This document shows, piece after piece, positions 43,802-55,105 of a stretch of 64,000 bases of DNA. Every line of letters begins with the position of its first letter. Within the stretch, counting starts at the first letter, position 1. Made by a program: the position numbers and the translations under genes. The notes below the pieces were generated by a model. It had not been told where the DNA came from and searched no databases. It was given only the letters and a program-made list of their open reading frames with translations. Origin of the DNA: Gymnopus androsaceus JB14 (lineage: Eukaryota > Basidiomycota > Agaricomycetes > Agaricales > Omphalotaceae); the NCBI GenBank assembly GCA_009733575.1, contig ML769391.1, positions 542,147-606,146 of the forward strand, given 5' to 3'.

Positions 43802-46600
43802 TTCTGATAATTTGGAAGATTCAGGGAAGAGTTTTGCTGTAGTTTGCAGGTCCCAAGCTGGTTCAGTAAGATGCTGATAGCAAACCCTGATAATTTAAGG
43901 ATTATGCTATTGTAGCAAATCCTAATAACTATTATAGGGAGTGGCTATAGCAATGCTGATACTGTCTGTATAGGGCCAAAAAATTGCGATTTTTTAGCAG
44001 CCTGAAGCCGCTGCACCGTGAGGAAACTGACATCCCCCCCCTTGCCCCGGCTGGTAGTGATGGCTACCCCACCCCCATAACCTTATCTTATCATGTTACC
44101 CTAACCCCTGACCCAGACGGAGCCCTTTCTCTTTTATATACCCCCTATATGAACAGCGGGGCAAGCCCCCGCACCCCCGACTTCGTCCTCACCCCTAAAC
44201 TTACCTACTCCACCTCATGTATGGACCAAGTTAGGTTAGCTAAACCTAACCCTAACTTTTTATGTCACATGACCATCTGGTAGCATTACTAACCATAACC
44301 TAACCCTATAGTACCATAGTCTGCTATAGCAGCTAGGTGTCGGCTCCCTATAGATAGTTATCAGGATTTGCTACAATAGCAAATCCTAAGTTATCAGGGT
44401 TTGCTATAGCATTCTTGCTGCCTCTGGCAGCTCTATAGTGAGGATTTCGAAGATATAGGGGCTTTTCTGTTGTGCAGTGATTAGAACTTGGGCCCATAAC
44501 CTGTCAAGGTTATATGAATTCTATAGGATATGTGTGTATATCTGGTACAGAGCAACAAGAGCGATAAGTACAATATTAATGTATGGAAAGTGTTCATACC
44601 TGGTATGAGCAACAAGAGCGATAGGGGTTGCTCTGTCCAGGTCGGTATGTAGTTGGACGGAAGTATATTGGTAAGGCTGAGGTCGGTTAACTATGACAAA
44701 TATGGTAGTCTATGGAATCCATGGTCCATAGAATCCATGGACTACAAATATAGTAGTCTATGGAATCCATGGTCTGTGGAATCCACGGACTAAAAATGTA
44801 GTTGTTTATGGAATCCATGGTCTGTGGAATCCTTGGACTACAAAATATAGTTGTCTATGGAATCCATGGACTACAAAATGTAGTTGTCTATGGAATCCAT
44901 GGTCTGTGGAATCCATGGACTACACAATAAAGTAGCACATGGATTCCACAGACTAATAAATACAGCATAGTGGTGTATGGATTCCATGCACTATGAACTA
45001 TAGTAGTTCATAGTGGTGTATGGATTCCACACACTATGAACTATAGCAGTTCATTGTCAGGCTTGGCTCATTTCTCATCACTAATCACCCGCTGATGTTT
45101 CCCACGCTTCCTGACCATCCCGCGGATACTTCCCGCACTCATTACCTACTTGTGGGCGTTTCATGCTTATTTACCATTTATTCTGCTGCCGGCACTTTAT
45201 ACATGTGATACACTTATCCATGCCTCCGGTGCCTCCGCACTTGATAACCATCATCAGGCCCTCCCGACGACTTACACAGCACCCTACAGTATATAAGTAG
45301 ACACCCGAGTCCATGCACCCTAGTCTGTATTACCATTGTTACGAATCAATCCATGTTTGCTCTGTACTCTGTCTCTGTCTCTCTATTTCTATCTGTTCTA
45401 ACCAGCTGTGTCCTTCCAAGCTCCGTTTGAAGGCCCACTGACATCTGCATTAACTGCGAGGCTCTGTCTGTAGATACCAAATCTACATCCAGAGCTCACT
45501 GTCTTCTATCTCTGTTTACAACTTTACAACCAAAGCTCCCCGGGAGCTTCCTATTTGGGTTTTGCTACCTCTAGAACTCTGGACGTCCCTTCACTCAATT
45601 CCGCCGCTCCCACGCTATTTCCACCCGCTCTCACGCTAATCCATCCACTCCCATGCTATTCCCATCCGCTTTCACCCTATTCTATCCACTCCCATGGTAT
45701 TTCCGTCTGCTCTTGTGCTATTCCATCCGCTCCCACGCTATTTCCGCCCGCTTTCACCCCATTCCACCCGCTCCCACGCTATTCCTGTCCGTTTTGCTGT
45801 ATTCCACCTGCATTATCCATATTCGGACTTATTACACCTTTTTGGACCACCCCTTTATCCATATTCCATCCACTTCCACTCATTTCTGGTTTGTCGGACC
45901 ACAATACCACCCGCTTCCTCCTGATTACATCATCGGGTGGCCCGTAACACTGTTCCTTGAACTCCTGAGGCTTGTACTGTTCTGTAACAACACTCATACT
46001 ACTGTCCAGACCCACCTTAACGGCAACGGTTACCCAAGGTGGTCGCATTTGGGTCTCCACCTACATCTAGGTGGGAGACATTCGGGATACCTTGGTTCGA
46101 GATCCATTTCATGCACCGGGTCTCACATTCATGGATTCCATGAACTACTATAGTTTGTAGTGCGGGGGTTCATTCAATCTGACAATGAAAATTGCTACTG
46201 GTTCCATGGGCCATTTACTACATCTTAAAAGATTCAATGCACCTGAAGATTCCACTCATTTCAGACAGTTGAAAAGCTTCTAATCACCCAGCATGAATGT
46301 ATTTAGAGCAAGACTAGGTGATACCATTCAATCTGATGATAGAAATCACTACTGATACCAGTATGGCGGCAGTACTTAGACAGGTCATTTCCTACACCCC
46401 AGAATATTCCATACTTATGAAACATTTCCAGTCATGTCAGACTAATGATGGACACGAGTCCGGATCTGGAACAGGTACTGCAGGTATACCCGTGGGAATA
46501 CCCACAGGTATTTGACCTGTGGATCCCGGTACCTGTTTCCCATGGATCCAGCACAGGTCACAGGTCATCCTTTGGGATATTTAATGACCTGCAGGTACCT
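43802..46600. repeat. Second copy (B) of the 37,457-41,250 segment
   Basis: The order is the same as in copy A: inverted-repeat arms, telomere-like hairpin, Copia-2 LTR (44,502-44,698), AATAT and CCATGG satellite (44,699-45,049), 1.1-kb solo LTR with the same TTCAT duplications (45,055-46,127) and 175-bp satellite. It lacks the 920-bp MITE. Dozens of single-base gains and losses, mostly in short homopolymers, separate it from copy A, while long stretches are otherwise identical. Confidence 0.85.
45055..46127 (+). mobile_element. Solo LTR (1.1-kb family, copy 3, part of segment B)
   Basis: Same insertion as 39,678-40,764: the flanks are TTCAT on both sides and the same satellite surrounds it, so it is a duplicate of that locus, not an independent insertion. 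It has many one-base deletions. Confidence 0.8.
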
Positions 46601-47015
46601 GTATTTCTGGTCAGTCCAGGTACACACAGGTGAGCCCTGGGTCTTTGTATGCTCTCAAACTCCTATACTTATTAAGTTGTTACTGCTAATACAATACTAG
46701 TATAGTACTGACAAAGCTTAGGCTAAATACTGTATCAAAAAGATAGTCATTGTATTACTTCCATCCATACTATCTAATACTGATACTTATTACTGGAAGC
46801 AATGGCATAAGATTTATTACTAACAAGTACTGGAGACCTGGATTAAAAATTTTCAACAGGTCATACAGGTACCTGCAGGTATACCTGCCACGGATCCCAG
46901 TTATACCAGACCTGTTTCCCACAGATCCGGGGCAGGTCACAGGTCAGCCCTTTGAGGCCACAGGTACCTGTCTGGCGGATCCGGGTCAACCCAGATCCGG
47001 ACTTGTGTCCATCTT
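46445..47015. mobile_element. 571-bp mariner-type MITE (GATGGACAC family)
   Basis: Inverted ends ATGATGGACACGAGTCCGGA / AAGATGGACACAAGTCCGGA and TA on each side (46,443-46,444, 47,016-47,017). It splits the 175-bp satellite. The left 150 bp equal the left end beside the transposase gene, and an internal 65-bp block (46,597-46,662) equals the transposase start region, so it is an internally deleted derivative of that element. Confidence 0.75.
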
Positions 47016-47017
47016 TA

Positions 47018-47560
47018 TGTCAGACAGTTGAAAGAACTCTGTTCACTCAACATGCACATATTTTGGAGTAAAAATAAAGAGTACCATTCAATCTGACAAT
47101 GAAAATCATTACTGATTCCAGTACAGTGGTGGTACTTACATGGGTCATTTACTACATCCCAAAATATTCAATGCATCTGGCAAATTTCCTGTCATTTCAG
47201 AGAGTTGAAAGTCCTCTACTCACTCAAGATGAATGTATTTGGGAGAAGGAGTAAGTGATACCATTCAATCAGATGGTAGAAATTACTACTGATTCTAGTA
47301 TGGTGGTACTTACATGGGACCTTTCCTGCACCTGAGAACATTCAATGCTTGTGAGATATTTCCAGTCATTTTAGATGGCTGAAAAGACTCTGCTCACTCA
47401 AGATGAACATATTTTTGAGTGAAATTAAACGGTACCATTCAAACTGATGATGAAAATCACTACCAATTCCAGTACAGTGGTGGTACTTAAATTAGTCATT
47501 TAATACACCCTAAAATACTCATTGCATCTTAAAAATTTAGAATAAGTACCTGCAGGCGCA
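47018..47560. repeat. ~175-bp satellite, continuing array
   Basis: Three to four diverged units (starts near 47,085, 47,262, 47,438) with TACCATTCAATCTGA, TACTTACATGGGTCATTT and CTCACTCAAGATGAA. With 46,133-46,442 this forms one array interrupted by the MITE. Confidence 0.65.
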
Positions 47561-47654
47561 TATATACAATGGAGCCAGTGAAGGAACCCTAGATTGGGTT
47601 TTTCTCATGTGCTTGGTTTCCTGAGTGGGATGGAGCAATAATATTCAGAAAGGG

Positions 47655-48284
47655 ACAGAGAGCTCATTCATACACTACTACATGGATTCCATACACTACA
47701 ATATTTTGTAGTGCATGGATTCCATACACTACAATATTTTGTAGTGCATGGATTCCATAGACTATAACATTTAGTAGTTCATGGATTCCAAGACTATGAT
47801 AATTTCTAGTCCATGGATTCCACACACTACTACATGGATTCCATAGACTACAACATTTGTAGTCCATGGATTCCACAGACCATGGAGTCCATAGATTACT
47901 ATATTTTGTAGTCCATGGATTCCACAGACCATGGATTCCATAGACAACTACATTTTTTAGTCCGTGGATTCCACAGACCATGGATTCCATAGACTACTGT
48001 ATTTTGTAGTCCATGGATTCCACAGACCATGGATTCCATAGACAACTACATTTTTTAGTCCGTGGATTCCACAGACCATGGTTCCATAGACTACTGTATT
48101 TTGTAGTCCATGGATTCCACAGACCATGGATTCCATAGACTACTATATTTTGTAGTCCATGGATTCCACAGACCATGGATTCCATAGACTACTATATTTG
48201 GTAGTCCATGGATTCCATAGACTATATTATTTTGTAGTCTGTGGATTCCACAGACCATGGATTCCATATAGTGTGACACCTGTC
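47655..48284. repeat. CCATGG satellite, main array
   Basis: About 49-bp units of TAGTCCATGGATTCCACAGA and CCATGGATTCCATAGACTAC plus TATATTTTG, repeated roughly a dozen times and ending at the inverted-repeat arm at 48,285. Units are partly self-complementary (GGAATCCATGGATTCC). Confidence 0.8.
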
Positions 48285-48376
48285 ACACCATGGATTTCCT
48301 GTGGATTTACTTCATATTAGATAGTGGATTGTTACACTTTGGTCTAACTAAGAAGATATAAATTGGGGCAGCCTGA
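48285..48376. repeat. Right arm of the outer inverted repeat (partner 29,602-29,690)
   Basis: Inverse of 29,602-29,690, ending GGGGCAGCCTG. Together they bound the satellite-bearing element. Confidence 0.65.
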
Positions 48377-49176
48377 AGTGCCTATTGAGCCCTTATCTAG
48401 TTTGTGAACTTTCATCAAATCTCGTGGGAGTTTCCCAGGCCTGATAAGACTGGACAATTGAACATATATATTTTGATCAATTGTAAGGCAAGAAAAAATA
48501 TGTGAAAAATGACCCATTGAAGTTACAATTACAAGGCACTGTAAGACCTCCTAAGGTCTTGAAATGCCCTTGTTTTCTAATCATGGATCATGGCCTTGTA
48601 TGGCTTTATTTGTGTAGAAATAACACCGTTAGATCAGCTCATATCCATCAATGGCTTGTATTACAGAGATAATCAAGTCAGAGCGCTAGTACTTGGAAGA
48701 TAAGCGCCAAACCGCAGATGGGCACTCGTGAACTGTCTACAATCAAAAATCTGTCCTCAGCTGCACATGTGTTCCCTACAGCATGAGCTACTTATCATAG
48801 TTGCCTGGTGACTACATGTTCTTTAGTGATGGATTAAGTACAATCTTACTTGCTACTAAGTACTGGTTCCCTTACGCAATACTGTATATATATTGTATGA
48901 CTACTAAAATTAGTGGTTCGATACTTGTAGAACTGATTGAACAAACATGTACTGATATACTATTTTATTATATGTTGTTAAAATTCCCAAAATGCCTTAG
49001 TAAGCTTTAGCAATTTTGCCGGCCATGTGTAGTTCACCATATGGGTGAAGTTTGCAAGCACCATAAGTTTAAAACAAGGCCGGGTGAAAAGTTGACCAGT
49101 TGGGTGAGGTTTATCTTACTTGTGTACATTATAAGAGTTTTCAAGGCCTTATCTACAAAGTTTACTTTTTGTGATG
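48377..49176. other. Right part of the CATCAC-ended element, no gene
   Basis: About 800 bp of AT-rich sequence with only short frames, ending TTTACTTTTTGTGATG at 49,176. No further terminal repeats seen. Confidence 0.4.
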
Positions 49177-52100
49177 ATTTCCACTCAATGCAGCTGCTTA
49201 GAGAGCATCTCCATATTTGCCTCCCTGAGCATTCACATCAGCTCCATTGTTCAATAGAAGCTGGACTCTGGCTTCATTTCCACTGGAGGCAGCTGCTTGG
49301 AGAGTATTTCCATATTCACCTCCCTGAGCATCCACATCAGCTCCATTTTTCAAGAAGAGCTGGACTATGGCTTCAACCTTGAATGCAGCTGCTTGGAGAG
49401 CCTTTCCATATTCACCTCCCTGAGCATTCACATCAGCTCCATTGTTCAAAAGAAGCTGGACTATGGCTTCATTTCCACTCAATGCAGCTGCTTGGAGAGC
49501 GTTTCCATGAAAGCCTCCCTGAGCATCCACATCAGCTCCATTGTTCAATAGAAGCTGAACTATGGCTTCATTTCCACTGAATGCAGCTGCTTGGAGAGCA
49601 TTTCCATATTTGCCTCTCTGAGCATTCACATCAGCTCCATTGTTCAATAGAAGCTGGACTATGGCTTCATTTTCACTCAATGCAGCTGCTTGGAGAGCAT
49701 TTCCATATTCACCTCCCTGAGCATCCACATCAGCTCCATTGTTCAAAAGAATCTGGACTATGCCTTCATTTCCCTCAAATGCAGCTGCTTGGAGAGCATT
49801 TCCATATTCACCTTCCTGAGCATTCACACCAGCTCCATTGTTCAAAACAAGCTGGACTATGGCTTCATTTCTACTGAATACGGCTGCTTGGAGAGCATTT
49901 TCACATATGCCTCCCCGAGCATTAACATCAGCTCCATTCTTCAATAGAAGCTGGACTATGGCTTCATTTCCACTGAATGCAGCTGCTTGGAGAGCATTTC
50001 CATATTCACCTCCCTGAGCATCCACATCAGCTCCATTGTTCAATAGCAGCTGGACTATGGCTTCATTTCCCCACAATGCAGCTGCTTGGAGAGCATTTCC
50101 ACATATGCCTCCCCGAGCATTAACATCAGCTCCATTCTTCAATAGAAGCTGGACTATGGCTTCATTTCCCCTCACTGCAGCTGCTTGGAGAGTGTTTCCA
50201 TGAAAGCCTCCCTGAGCATCCACATCAGCTCCATTTTTCAAAAAAAGCTGGACTATGGCTTCATTTCCCTTGAATGCAGCTGCTTGGAGAGCCTTTCATA
50301 TTCACCTCCCTGAGCATTCACATCAGCTCCATTGTTCAAAAGAAGCTGATATGTCATTCCTCATGCAGCTGCTTGAGCATTCATATACTCATGCATCACA
50401 TCAGCTCATAGCTGGACTATGGCTTCATTTCCACTGAATGCAGCTGCTTGGAGAGCATTTCCATATTTACCTCCATGAGCATTCACATCAGCTTCATTTT
50501 TCAAAAGAAGCTGGACTCTGGCTTCATTTCCACTCAATGTAGCTGCTTGGAGAGCATTTCCATGAAAGCCTCCCTGAGCATCCACATCAGCTCCATTTTT
50601 CAAAAAAAGCTGGACTATGGCTTCATTTCCCTTGAATGCAGCTGCTTGGAGAGCATTTCCATATTCACCTCCCTGAGCATCCACATCAGCTCCATTGTTC
50701 AAAAGAAGCTGGACTATGGCTTCATTTCCACTGAATGCAGCTGCTTGGAGAGCATTTCCATAAAAGCCTCCCTGAGCATTGATGTCATATTCACCACTGT
50801 AAATCAGGTTAGATACACTCCTTTTCAATTCACCAGCAGCAGCACAATAAAGTGGGTTAGGCTCCTTCTGACTATATCCTAAATGATGGATTGATTTTAT
50901 CCAGAATTTAAATGGTGCACTTCCTTCTTTCAGAAACTCTTTGGTTAAATTGTCTAGGTCTGTCTCTGGACCTGATTCTTGCACTGGCCTTGTGTGGGCT
51001 TGCCAATAATTTGCTGCATAATGATATGTTTTTGATTTAAAAGATAGCAAGCCTGCTTTGTTTTTCACAATGGTTGATTTCAATAGATATATAATACATA
51101 TCTTTGCCAATGAGGCATGAGCTAGCCATGCATTAAACTCAAACAAACTCTTTGTCTGATCTGAATTTGCCTTTGTAATCAGAAACTCCTTCACAGAGGT
51201 GTGTGCCAATTGGACTATATTATTTGTGTCAACAGTCACAAGATTGGAATCAACAACCAGCTCTATTTTCAGGGTCATGCCATCACTTGTATACAATTCC
51301 TGTTTTTCCAAGTCAATTGCAAGAAAATCTGAAACTTGCTCTTTATTTAGTGGTTCAAAGGCAAATGTGAGCCACATCAGAAGGTGATGGGCATCTGCTG
51401 CACATTTACTTTCCTCAGCATTTTTTATGGCTTGCATGTATGTTTCCTCCAAATCATGTGGTAAGTTTGGCAATGTCTGAATGACTACCTTGTCATTTGG
51501 ACATTGAATCAATGTTCTGACTTGACAATCTACCCACCGAAATCTAAATCACAGATATAAACATGGATGTATTCATGGTCAGATTTGAATTACTTACTGC
51601 CCCTGTGCCTTGGTCTTCAATGTATTCAATACCATAGCTTTCAACTCCCCTTTGAAATAGGGATGTAGTTGATCTTCCAAATAGAGAGAAATATCTTCTT
51701 CAATCCTGGAACTCCAACTGTCCAATGTAATCAATTCAATATTGACTGCTTGGCCATCTGGTAAATATCGGCTTGTAACAGCAGTTTTGATTTTCTTGGA
51801 GATGTTTGCCACCCACTTCAGAACATAGGCTCTATCCTGCAGGTTGCATTCATCCAAGGCATCTAGCACAACACATCCAGGAATAGATTCTTGAATAATT
51901 CTGTTCAGGGTATTTTCCAACTGCAAATTGCGAGGTTGGCTAATTTGATGACCTCTCTTGCACTGGCTATACAATTCTTGCAATGCTGGACAAACTCCAT
52001 ACTCATTCACACCCATTTGTTGCAGCATATTTAACAGAAATCCCCGATAACCAGATTTGTCTCCTTTGTTATCACGGAAATCAAAATAATGAAACCAAAC

Positions 52101-52661
52101 AATGTTTGAGGTGTCATATAGATGATCTATGATTGTTGTTCTAGGAATTCTTTCACCTTTAGTCATTTCTTGTCAAGTATCACCATTGCACTTACGATAT
52201 GACTGTTTTACCTGATCCAGCTACAAAAATATATCAATCACTTGGAATGATAATATTTCACACTAGCTCAATTCACCTTTTCCTTGAATCCACAGCAATC
52301 CACCATTATTGTTCCACTCAATGTATCTTGGATGTTCAATGATCCAACTTCCAGTTCCTGCAGTTTTCTTGTTGGCAGCTGTGTCAAAATTGGGAGAGCA
52401 ATCTGGTGCTTTAAGCCAGTCTTTGATTTTCTGTACTTGATCATGGGCTAAGTTGAATCACTGTCAAATTTCAAGTCTAAAATACAAATTGGAAAACTTG
52501 CTCACACTGAATAGTCACATCATTTGCAACAATGAAGTTTCCACCATTTATCCTAAAGTTGGAGGAATTTTCAAACAGACTTCAAACAAGTAAAAATTAA
52601 CAAAGTGGCTTCTATCAAGCAAGAGTATCCTACCGGATGTCTCCTTGTTTATGTCTACCAT
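49177..52661 (-). pseudogene. NACHT-ankyrin NLR-like protein, NLR1 (main part)
   Basis: Fungal NLR-like proteins are regulated switches thought to act in non-self recognition and cell death. From ATG 52,661: a 28-residue N-terminal stretch over two exons (MVDINKETSG, INGGNFIVANDVTIQ), then KIKDWLKAPDCSPNFDTAA, GLLWIQGKAGSGKT (Walker A), VWFHYFDFRD, GCVVLDALDEC (Walker B type), TSRYLPDGQ (sensor), a helical winged-helix-like region (LLMWLTFAFEPL, QLAHTSVKEFL) and 33-residue ankyrin repeats of NEAIVQLLLNNGADVNAQGG type. About 15 repeats lie here before CAA-to-TAA at 49,196-49,198. Two breaks lie at about 50,290 (one base missing) and 50,340-50,405 (scrambled repeat). The remaining repeats lie beyond 29,569. 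Introns of 48-90 nt are conserved with NLR2. Confidence 0.85.
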
Positions 52662-52880
52662 GATTGAAAACAATGAGTACAGGTGGCATAGTAGACTAAT
52701 TAAATGCCTGACTTACTGGTTATCTGAATGTCCGCTCATGATGATGATGACGGGAATGAAGCAAGAGATCAGCACGGGCACAGGGTTTATATACCAGCTA
52801 CTCTTGTTTACTATTCTTTATATTCTGATGGCCTGTCATCCGATTGGCTGTTATTGTCTCTTACAACTCGTGAATTAGTT
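52662..52880 (-). promoter_or_regulatory. Upstream region of NLR1 conserved with NLR2
   Basis: About 200 bp before the NLR1 start, including GAATGAAGCAAGA, GGGTTTATATA (TATA-like) and CTCTTGTTTACTAT, recur in the same relative place before NLR2 (59,215-59,449). Homology ends near 52,855. It is the best candidate for a shared promoter; factor sites were not identified. Confidence 0.5.
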
Positions 52881-53128
52881 GAGGTTTGACCGAGTTATGA
52901 GCTGCTCGACGACGCAGTGTTTTGACGGGATCTTGGAACAAGCCCCTTCTTGCGAAGGAAAGCCCGAGCAAACGCTTGCTCCGACGCCATATAAACGCCG
53001 ACACCGTTAGCCTTAGCGCTAAAAAGCAGATATTCTTCTTTCGCTTCCTCATTATTGATTTCAAGTTCTCTCAGAAAAGAATGCTCTACTTTAAAGTCGA
53101 CGATCCAAACTGCAATTCTACGACTCAT

Positions 53129-55105
53129 TCAAGTACAATCAACAAAATCCTTCAAAAATACTTCCAGCTCCAATTGACTACCTCCCCCTTCATCCCAGCT
53201 TTTCTCCATCTTCTTACTCAGTCTTTTCAAAATTCAATCTTACCGCCTGTCCTTCTTCACCTTTAATCTTTGCCAACAGCCCCTTGACTTCGACCTTGAC
53301 CGCCTCAACAGTGAATGTAGGCTTATATTCCGTGTTTTCAAAACGCAATAAAGGCTTTGTACCCTTTTCACCGGAGCGCACCTCGATGAGCTCAAAAGCT
53401 GCTTTATGTGTGATAGTGAGCTGAGCAACGTTGACTGGCTGATCGGCACCCATAGGCCAAAATATACTGTGCCATTGATAGATGAGAGATATCTCGTCAT
53501 GATCAGGTGGAAATGAATAGTTACAGTGGTACCCTGTGTCCAAACGCTTTTCCAGCCTTGAAGGGACAGATCAGATAACTGTACCGAGAGAACAAACTGT
53601 TGCAGTGTACCTCCATGAGTGATAAACCACCCCGTTGCTTCATGCTGCAGAATAGTCTCTTGTGGACTCCAAGTCATTTCCATCGCGAATCCACTATTTT
53701 TGATTCGTCGGAAAGTTGTGCCAACTTGGACGCATGCGAGAAAATGAAAGGTGTTTGATTCGCAATGAGGGTCTTGATAAGAACAATCAACTTTTCTGGC
53801 TCAGGCAGCGAGAAAAGGGTCCCGAAGGAAATCTATGGGCGGGTGAAAAAGGCTTGGAAACTTGTAATACACGTTCAGTGAAGGGAGATACGAGCGATCT
53901 CGGACCAAATATTGCTTTGATGCCGTCTAAAAATTGCAAAACCTCCTCGTCACTGTCTAGTCGGCGCCCTAGTGGTTTGGGTAAAGATAGCGGTGCCATG
54001 GCACAAGAAGGCTTTCCTATTTGCGCTAGCTACGCTTTCGTGGCGTCCATCGTATCTGGCTCATAGGCTGAGTTTGACACAATGATAACTCCATCGCACA
54101 CGGGTATAAATCCGACCAAGGATTTCGAACTTCCTCTCAGGAAGGAGGCTGATTTGCGAAGACCGCTCGTGAGCGTACAGTAGCGGGAAGCCTGTTACTT
54201 TGACCTTTTCAAATGAGGAGGCATCCTGTTTAAAAGTTGGTATTAGTATCAAAGGAGTTGGAGATCGACATGGGAAGCGTACCGGAAGTGTGATACCAGC
54301 AGGGCAGGATGTCTCCTCTGCTTGTGGTTTGAGTATCCGAGCTCTTGCCTCTTCCAATCCTGCTCCAGTCTCTAGTTGCGGAGGCGACGTTCCGCCGAGC
54401 GATGCAGGACCATAGATACGAAGAAAAGGCCCAGAAGGAACGGAAACCCATGCTATGATAGGAACCGTTTTCTGAGACGTGGCATAGATGTATTCGTAGG
54501 CGTAACCAGCAAGTGGCTAACGGGTCCAGGATTATGATTGGTTTGGGACAAGAGGGGGAGAGAAAGAGAACGAACGTCGATAACAGCCACTAAAGGAGGC
54601 GGAAGGCTGGGAAGTGACTTTCCTGATGCAAGTCAAGGATTGGGAGTTGCAGAGAACCGTATATGCAGGAGTGAATTCGGAGAGAAGTTCATAGGGAACA
54701 ATGTCTAAACCGGCTATATCTATGATGGTGGATCTTACCGTCAGCCTATCTGTCTACTCATGGAAGAAAGGAAGTCGGAGGAAGGACATACATGATACAA
54801 GACGAAAGCAAATCGTACTCTACCGGGGACAACTTGGATTTGAGCTCAGATACGAACTTTGGGTAAATGAGTCCAGTAACAAATACGACATCTGGGCGTG
54901 CTCTTGTCCAGAGCAATGACGCTGCAGTCATGGGCTTGTAATGACCTAGAAGAAAAAGGAACCACACAAGTGAGTAAAATGAGCTTTGTGATACAGTGAA
55001 ATATATTGTACCTCAAGCAGGAAGGGAACCGCACATGTTTGAGGGTCGAAGACATAGAAGTTTGAGCCAGATGTAGACGGCCCACTACCACCTTTTAATG
55101 GTTGC
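53129..55105 (-). CDS. UDP-glycosyltransferase (GT1 family), multi-exon
   Basis: GT1 enzymes move a sugar from a UDP-sugar to lipids, sterols or other small molecules. On the minus strand the N-terminal domain shows GHYKPMTAASLLWTRARPDV, then FVTGLIYPKFVSEL. A middle exon (54,480-54,410) reads YEYIYATSQKTVPIIAWVSV; then EEARARILKP, DEEVLQFLDGIKAIFGPRS, and the C-terminal domain with WSPQETILQHEATGWFITHGG, GWKSVWTQ, FWPMGADQPVNVAQL and AFELIEVRSGEKG. A last short exon ends WDEGGGSQLELEVFLKDFVD before TGA 53,129-53,131. At least seven introns are needed. The splice between the GWKSVW exon and FWPMGADQ leaves the frame one base off, and the first exon is unclear, so either error or early decay. 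Confidence 0.7.

Larger units (their letters stand above)
29570..49176. mobile_element. 19.6-kb nested insertion block with CATCAC ends inside NLR1
   Basis: The outermost ends are inverted repeats (CATCACAAAAACTAAA at the left; the right end reads TTTACTTTTTGTGATG). AT is duplicated on both sides (29,568-29,569 and 49,177-49,178). Joining the flanks with one AT gives GGCTTCATTTCCACTCAATG, exactly the ankyrin-repeat consensus seen many times at 49.2-50.8 kb. The original element was probably a small non-autonomous one that has since received a satellite-bearing inverted-repeat element, a full Copia element, solo LTRs, MITEs and a transposase-bearing element. Confidence 0.8.

Noticed and set aside
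17384..46153. Pro/His-rich ORFs in the 1.1-kb LTR (FHPLPRYS and similar)
   Set aside because: They arise from pyrimidine-rich tandem repeats in a non-coding LTR and are open in several frames.
39334..48279. Repetitive proteins such as MESMVCGIHGLQN on either strand
   Set aside because: They are translations of the CCATGG satellite, open only because the unit length and composition avoid stops.
53787..54415. Plus-strand ORFs across the UGT region
   Set aside because: They mirror exons of the minus-strand UGT and carry no domains of their own.
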